A DNA stretch of 19,414 nt from an uncultured bacterium (GTDB lineage Bacteria; Bacillota; Clostridia; Lachnospirales; Lachnospiraceae): assembly GCA_905215775.1 (NCBI GenBank), contig CAJMRM010000055.1, positions 1 through 19,414 on the forward strand. Direction: 5' to 3'. The notes beneath the pieces are model-generated. The model was given only the letters and a program-made list of their open reading frames with translations. It ran no database searches and had not been told where the DNA came from. Numbering within the stretch: position 1 is the first letter of the stretch; the number at the start of each line of letters is the position of its first letter. The translations under genes were made by a program, and so were the position numbers. This document shows positions 16,002 to 19,414 of the stretch, one piece after another.

Positions 16002-18098
16002 ATGAAAAAAAATCTGAATTTATATAAAGGGATGCGTCCTGCGGCCGTGATGCTCCTTTGTACATGCATAGCATTTTCGGCCGTGATGCCGTACACTCCG
16101 CCGTCTGTCTCCGCAGCAGCAGAAGAATCCTCCCAAAAGAAGGAGAGCAGACCGGAAACAGATGCCGGGACCAGCGGAGCAGAAGAGGATGAGACCAGCC
16201 AAAGCCGGGAAAGCATACAGGCTATGGATGAGACGGCCCCGGCGCCGTACAGGCTGAACTTCGCCTATATGTACGACGGGGACGGAGGGGAGAGCTATGC
16301 AGAAATACTTATGAGGGAGCTGATCCAAAAGGATTCCCAGTGGTATGCAGGGATCTACGACATGGCCAATATGGCTCCCTCCCGGCTGGCTTCCCGGCTG
16401 GGAGTATCCCAGGCAAAGGTTCTGGGAAAGCATAACCCGGCTTCCTCTTCACAGGATCCCAATGATCCCTCGACCTGGGCCGTGGAGCATTTTAAAAATG
16501 TCCGCGTATCCTTTTATGATGGAGATGGAAACATCACCTCTGCCGTGTCAAACGCCCAGCAGATCCTTTCCATGGCCAGCGTATACTGTTATTACAACGA
16601 CATCCATGACCTGGAGCAGATCCGCCGGTATACAAACCAGCTCTGGAGCGCTTCCCATTCTTACAGCGCTGCCATGGGTGACGTCTACTTCTGTGCCGGC
16701 TGCGTGGATCCCTCCCATGTTCCTTCCGGAGAGGAGACCGACTCCGAGCTGGAGGGAGAGGATTATTTTAACGGAGAGAGCAGCATCAACACAGAAATTT
16801 CTGTTGCTGAATCCCAGGGGGCAGAAGGGGAGACAGACGAAAACGGCGAGACCATAACCGGCTCGTCCGGAGATACGCTAAACTCCGGGGCCCCTCCGGA
16901 TGCCCCCTCCGGAGGAAATTCCGGAAGTACGGCGGCCTCCTCCACAGAAAAAACAACTCCGGCCTTTGCTGGTACCACCGTCCAGGTGGAGACCACCACC
17001 AGCCCTCTGGATTCTCTGGCGGAAACCGCTGAAAGTGTATACATTGAGGAAACGAAGCCAAAGGTCACCATTATACGGCCGGGAGAGACGCAGAAAAAAC
17101 CGGAGACCTCCAGTCCCTCCTCATCCCCGGCCGAAACCTCCGGCGGAGCCGGTACAGCGGCCGCACCTTCGCCGGCCCCGTCAGAGGCTCCTGCACCGGA
17201 GACGTCTGCTGCGGAGCCCACAGAAAGCAGGAAAGCTGTGATCATCCGGCCGGAGGAGCCGGACCAGGCTGCCCTGGTGTTTGAGCCGGAGGCCTCCGGT
17301 CTTCTGGCAGGAGCCGATCACTCTATACATACCGCCGCCGTATCGTCGGAAAATGGCCAGGGTACGGCCTCCCGTTCCGCGCTTATCTGCCCTGGCCATA
17401 TCGATCTGAGGATCACCGCCAGGGTCCAGAGCCTGGAGGAATCGGAAAATCTGTTCTCCCTGGATACAGCCGGAAGCACAGTGGAAGAGGGCCGCCCATG
17501 GACAGGCTGGACAGACCGGACACAGGCTTTTGTAAACCATATCAGTCGTCAGGACTGGACGGAGCTTTACGGCATCACGGTTACCGTGGAAGGCACCAAG
17601 GCGCCTCTGTCCAGTACAGAGATCGAATCCTATATGAAAAAGCTTCCTGCGGATACCTCAGAGGAACGGAAGGAGATCATCCGTTTTGCACTGCAGTCCG
17701 TGGGAAAGATTCCCTATTACTGGGGCGGAAAAGCCAGCACCAGAAATTACAGCGGAAACAATTTTGGATCCATTACGATTCCGGACCACCGAGGCCGTAT
17801 CCTGAAGGGACTTGACTGCTCCGGCTGGATCAACTGGGTATACTGGTCCGTCACAGGGGAGCGTCTTCCCTATGAGGGAACCGAAGGCCTTAAGGCCACG
17901 GGGCGTCCGGTCGCCAGGGCGGACCTAAAGCCCGGAGATATTATTGTCATCACCGGTAAAACCCCTCATGTGATCATGTTCTTGAGCTGGGCACCCAACG
18001 GCCAGATCCAGTGCATCCATGAAACTGGTTCTGCAAATAATGTAACCGTTAGCGTCATGACTGCCAACTGGCCATATTACAGAAATCTGCTGGATTAA
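16002..18098 (+). CDS. Secreted NlpC/P60 cell-wall peptidase with a long Ser/Thr/Pro/Glu-rich linker
   Basis: 698 residues. Residues 1 to about 38 are a signal peptide (KKNLNLYKGMR charged start, hydrophobic core, VSAAA cleavage region). Residues about 75-245 form a globular region I do not recognise (LNFAYMYDGDG...). Residues about 250-455 are low complexity, rich in Ser, Thr, Pro, Glu and Ala, and look like a flexible wall-spanning linker. Residues about 460-560 include CPGHIDLRI, a segment I associate with similar proteins on clostridial conjugative elements. The C-terminal 135 residues are an NlpC/P60 domain with Cys606 (GLDCSGW), His656 (TPHVIMF) and His673 (CIHETG) as the likely catalytic triad, which typically cleaves peptidoglycan peptide stems. 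No sortase motif or later membrane segment is seen, so it is probably exported and held non-covalently or released. Confidence 0.88.
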   Translation: MKKNLNLYKGMRPAAVMLLCTCIAFSAVMPYTPPSVSAAAEESSQKKESRPETDAGTSGAEEDETSQSRESIQAMDETAPAPYRLNFAYMYDGDGGESYAEILMRELIQKDSQWYAGIYDMANMAPSRLASRLGVSQAKVLGKHNPASSSQDPNDPSTWAVEHFKNVRVSFYDGDGNITSAVSNAQQILSMASVYCYYNDIHDLEQIRRYTNQLWSASHSYSAAMGDVYFCAGCVDPSHVPSGEETDSELEGEDYFNGESSINTEISVAESQGAEGETDENGETITGSSGDTLNSGAPPDAPSGGNSGSTAASSTEKTTPAFAGTTVQVETTTSPLDSLAETAESVYIEETKPKVTIIRPGETQKKPETSSPSSSPAETSGGAGTAAAPSPAPSEAPAPETSAAEPTESRKAVIIRPEEPDQAALVFEPEASGLLAGADHSIHTAAVSSENGQGTASRSALICPGHIDLRITARVQSLEESENLFSLDTAGSTVEEGRPWTGWTDRTQAFVNHISRQDWTELYGITVTVEGTKAPLSSTEIESYMKKLPADTSEERKEIIRFALQSVGKIPYYWGGKASTRNYSGNNFGSITIPDHRGRILKGLDCSGWINWVYWSVTGERLPYEGTEGLKATGRPVARADLKPGDIIVITGKTPHVIMFLSWAPNGQIQCIHETGSANNVTVSVMTANWPYYRNLLD

Positions 18099-18146
18099 AA
18101 AAACCTCTGCCGTGCGGATAGTATCGTCCGCATGGCAGAGGTTTTT
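18099..18146. terminator. Bidirectional terminator between the NlpC/P60 gene and the accessory region
   Basis: AAAAACCTCTGCC-G-TGCGGA pairs with TCCGCA-T-GGCAGAGGTTTTT around an 8-base loop, a stem of about 15 pairs including one wobble plus flanking A/T tracts. It begins at the base after the stop codon. The A and T tracts let it work for both strands, so it can also end transcripts of the minus-strand genes to the right. Confidence 0.92.
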
Positions 18147-18171
18147 ATGTATTACGGATTTGTATTGTTAC

Positions 18172-18207
18172 AACTATTCGTTAAAGAAGGCAACCCCGTG
18201 AATAGTT
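18172..18207. repeat. Inverted repeat at the edge of the accessory region
   Basis: AACTATTC (18172-18179) and GAATAGTT (18200-18207) form a perfect 8-bp inverted repeat with a 20-base spacer, just downstream of the minus-strand 82-residue gene. No T run follows. It could be a recombinase site, an attachment-site arm or a weak terminator; nothing decides between these. Confidence 0.4.
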
Positions 18208-18217
18208 TAAGAATACA

Positions 18218-18466
18218 TCAGCCCCGGTTATTTATAAAATTATCCATATGATCCTCTGCAATCTGAGTCTCCAGTTCCTCAATAACAAGAGATAAAACCT
18301 CATATTCCTTCTTAGAGACAACCAGAGCTTCCAGATGCTTTTCGATCTTATAATCCGTATCAGCCATACGTTCCAGCCAGTCCAAATGCCGTTTCACGTC
18401 CTTGATCTTATTACGTATAGTCCGATATAGATATAAAGCTTGATCCTTTTCCAGTTCTAAGATCAT
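18218..18466 (-). CDS. Small hypothetical protein, helical/coiled-coil
   Basis: 82 residues from the ATG at 18466, chosen because GAGGTG lies 6 bases upstream (in-frame GTG at 18475 and ATG at 18472 overlap that site). The sequence is almost entirely charged and helical (YRTIRNKIKDVKRHLDWLERM, then KKEYEVLSLVIEELE), with heptad-like leucine spacing. I do not recognise a family. It begins 14 bases after the 3' end of the tRNA-like gene on the same strand, so the two may be co-transcribed. Base composition is more AT-rich than the core genes to the left, consistent with acquired DNA. Confidence 0.65.
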   Translation of the reverse strand: MILELEKDQALYLYRTIRNKIKDVKRHLDWLERMADTDYKIEKHLEALVVSKKEYEVLSLVIEELETQIAEDHMDNFINNRG

Positions 18467-18480
18467 TGCCATCACCTCAA

Positions 18481-18561
18481 ACGTCCAACCGGGAATCGAA
18501 CCCGGGTCTTATGTACCAGTTAATGCGGCCGCTCATTGCTTTACCACTAAGCTATTGGACG
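18481..18561 (-). tRNA. tRNA-like gene with an atypical middle; isotype uncertain
   Basis: Acceptor stem CGTCCAA/TTGGACG is a perfect 7 bp. The D arm is GCTT-AGTGGTA-AAGC with the conserved A14 and GG. The T arm is CCGGG-TTCGATT-CCCGG with a canonical loop. The discriminator would be U, and CCA is not encoded. The 32 bases between the D and T arms (about 9 more than a class I tRNA) do not fold into a clean anticodon arm. One option is loop CUGGUAC, with U33 and anticodon GGU (Thr), on only three A-U pairs. Another is loop CAUUAAC with anticodon UUA, with four of five pairs but A in place of U33. This may be a mobile-element tRNA, a degenerate copy or a tRNA-shaped RNA with another role. Confidence 0.7.
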
Positions 18562-18570
18562 ATATGATCA

Positions 18571-18605
18571 AGGGGCCGAAGGAGAAGTGCGTCCCTTCGA
18601 CCCCT
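18571..18605 (-). repeat. Hairpin just upstream of the tRNA-like gene
   Basis: As minus-strand RNA, AGGGG-U-CGAAGG pairs with CCUUCG-G-CCCCU in 12 continuous pairs (one U-G wobble) with an 11-base loop. As plus-strand RNA the same position is a C-A mismatch, so the fold fits a minus-strand transcript better. No T run follows; the tRNA-like gene starts 9 bases later. Confidence 0.55.
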
Positions 18606-18628
18606 CTTTCTATTGTTTTATATCAACA

Positions 18629-18669
18629 CTGTCAAGGCTAAATAAATGGCCTGCGGCCAGCCTTGACAG
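18629..18669. repeat. 11-bp perfect inverted repeat after the ssDNA-binding-like gene
   Basis: CTGTCAAGGCT (18629-18639) and AGCCTTGACAG (18659-18669) pair perfectly; inside lies a second small hairpin GGCC-TGC-GGCC. No T run follows on either strand, so it is not a simple terminator. It lies 10 bases past the end of the 82-residue gene at 18680. Confidence 0.6.
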
Positions 18670-18679
18670 CGCCGGGGGG

Positions 18680-18928
18680 CTAATTGAGAGCCACAATCGC
18701 GTCGACCTTACCATACCGGTTAAAATAGACCTCAACGTCTGTATCAGGCCGTAAGGCCGCCACATTGGCATAACATTTTGATGCTGTGCTGACGAAGAAG
18801 GAGTCTGTCATACAGCCATCCACACGATCGTCCTTACAGGTCATATATACCTTTGCACCGGACATTTTACCGCCATCCTTTGTATCAAACTCCATGTTCC
18901 TTCTGATCCCAACTACTCTGTATTCCAT
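18680..18928 (-). CDS. Small protein resembling phage/plasmid ssDNA-binding proteins
   Basis: 82 residues, starting at an ATG with AAAGGA about 6 bases upstream. The pattern is beta-rich: an N-terminal strand (MEYRVVGIRR), a glycine turn (TKDGGKMSGAKVYMT), a central strand with FFVSTAS, and a closing VEVYFNRYGKVDAIVAL. Size and layout recall the small OB-fold ssDNA-binding proteins of filamentous phages (gene V type) and rolling-circle elements of Gram-positive bacteria. This is a resemblance in pattern, not a proven homology. It sits second in a minus-strand run with the 106-residue gene upstream, as expected for a short replication module. Confidence 0.5.
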   Translation of the reverse strand: MEYRVVGIRRNMEFDTKDGGKMSGAKVYMTCKDDRVDGCMTDSFFVSTASKCYANVAALRPDTDVEVYFNRYGKVDAIVALN

Positions 18929-18995
18929 ATTTGTCCTTTCCGCACTGTCGGGGATCCCCCTGATCCTGCCTGACGTGCTATAAAAATTTATTTAA

Positions 18996-19009
18996 GCTGC
19001 TTTGGCAGC
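18996..19009 (-). terminator. Weak terminator-like hairpin between the two rightmost genes
   Basis: On the minus strand GCTGC-CAAA-GCAGC is followed by TTAAATAAATTTTT. The stem is only 5 bp, so termination would be partial at best. It lies 12 bases past the stop codon of the gene ending at 19021. Confidence 0.35.
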
Positions 19010-19020
19010 CAGTTCCCTTA

Positions 19021-19341
19021 TCATGCAGCTTCCCGCAGAAAACCATTGTCACGAAGATATTCAAACGGGACCGAAACGTACTTCCTGGATATCCGGATCA
19101 GGGACCCGGAATCAGACTCGATCTGCTCCGAAACGAAAATACGGGCTTCACCGGCCCATATGGTAAAGTAAACTTCCCATCGGGATCCCGACAGGTCAAA
19201 CCGTAACCAGTAAGAATCTCTCCGGTGCTGGAAAGTGCAATTCCGGAGGGAAGGGAGAGTAAAACCATACGGATTATACTCACAAACCATCTCGTAAATA
19301 CGTGTTTTGGTAAGTCCACTCTTAAGGCAGTAACGTGTCAT
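19021..19341 (-). CDS. Hypothetical protein of the right-end accessory region
   Basis: 106 residues from the ATG at 19341, preceded by GGGGGG about 8 bases upstream; the open frame continues to 19404 but without a comparable ribosome binding site. It begins MTRYCLKSGLTKTRIYEMV and contains alternating strand-like segments (DSYWLRFDLSGSRWEVYFTIW), ending in a VPFEYLRDNGFL helix. I do not recognise the family. Lying just upstream of the ssDNA-binding-like gene on the same strand, it is probably part of the same mobile element. A longer product starting at 19404 cannot be excluded, as the region upstream is outside the window. Confidence 0.6.
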   Translation of the reverse strand: MTRYCLKSGLTKTRIYEMVCEYNPYGFTLPSLRNCTFQHRRDSYWLRFDLSGSRWEVYFTIWAGEARIFVSEQIESDSGSLIRISRKYVSVPFEYLRDNGFLREAA

Positions 19342-19414
19342 AAATATACCCCCCAGTATAAGCTGACTTGAAATTTTAAATTCCAGTGCAGTGGTAAATT
19401 CCACCGGACAATAA

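Noticed and set aside
15748..16005. 85-codon open frame upstream of the NlpC/P60 gene
   Set aside because: It starts inside the preceding terminator, has no ribosome binding site, is rich in odd residues (Pro, Arg, His) and runs over the likely promoter.
18147..18217. dif-type site for XerCD integration of a filamentous phage
   Set aside because: No stretch matches the 28-base Firmicute dif consensus that I know; only a simple inverted repeat is present.

Overview
The window looks like a chromosomal segment of a moderately GC-rich (by eye about 55%) anaerobic Firmicute. Lachnospiraceae-type Clostridia fit best: strong AGGAGG ribosome binding sites, LL-diaminopimelate aminotransferase (DapL) for lysine/peptidoglycan, a plsX-acpP-rnc-smc-ftsY cluster and a Cytidylate_kin2-type kinase. 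The species cannot be named from the sequence alone.

Layout. (1) 1-2214, minus strand: ilvB-ilvN (acetolactate synthase) behind a consensus TTGACA-17-TATAAT promoter. (2) 2215-2552: a divergent regulatory region with a long hairpin, two candidate promoters for the plus strand, and an intrinsic terminator (attenuator) in the pyrG leader. (3) 2553-5541: pyrG and dapL as a two-gene operon ending in a strong terminator. PyrG is longer than usual, and its last ~47 residues read as an ANTAR RNA-binding domain. (4) 5666-13586: a long operon plsX-acpP-rnc-smc-ftsY-ilvA with tight spacing, interrupted only by a 16-bp hairpin ahead of rnc. (5) 13661-15688: a CLC-family anion transporter and a cytidylate-kinase-like protein, each ending in a terminator. 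(6) 16002-18098: a secreted NlpC/P60 cell-wall hydrolase with a long Ser/Thr/Pro linker. (7) 18147-19414, minus strand: visibly more AT-rich accessory DNA with three small unknown genes (one resembling a small phage/plasmid ssDNA-binding protein), two hairpins and an atypical tRNA-like gene. This part probably belongs to a mobile element that continues past the right edge.

How the genes connect. The core is housekeeping: branched-chain amino acid entry (ilvBN, ilvA), CTP supply (pyrG), lysine/wall precursor (dapL), phospholipid/fatty-acid start (plsX, acpP), RNA processing (rnc), chromosome organisation (smc) and membrane targeting (ftsY).

The most interesting signal is the apparent fusion of CTP synthase to an ANTAR antiterminator domain, in a gene whose own leader carries a terminator hairpin. 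This suggests a nucleotide-sensing enzyme that may also bind RNA and control transcription termination. That function is an inference; the domain resemblance and the leader hairpin are read directly from the sequence.
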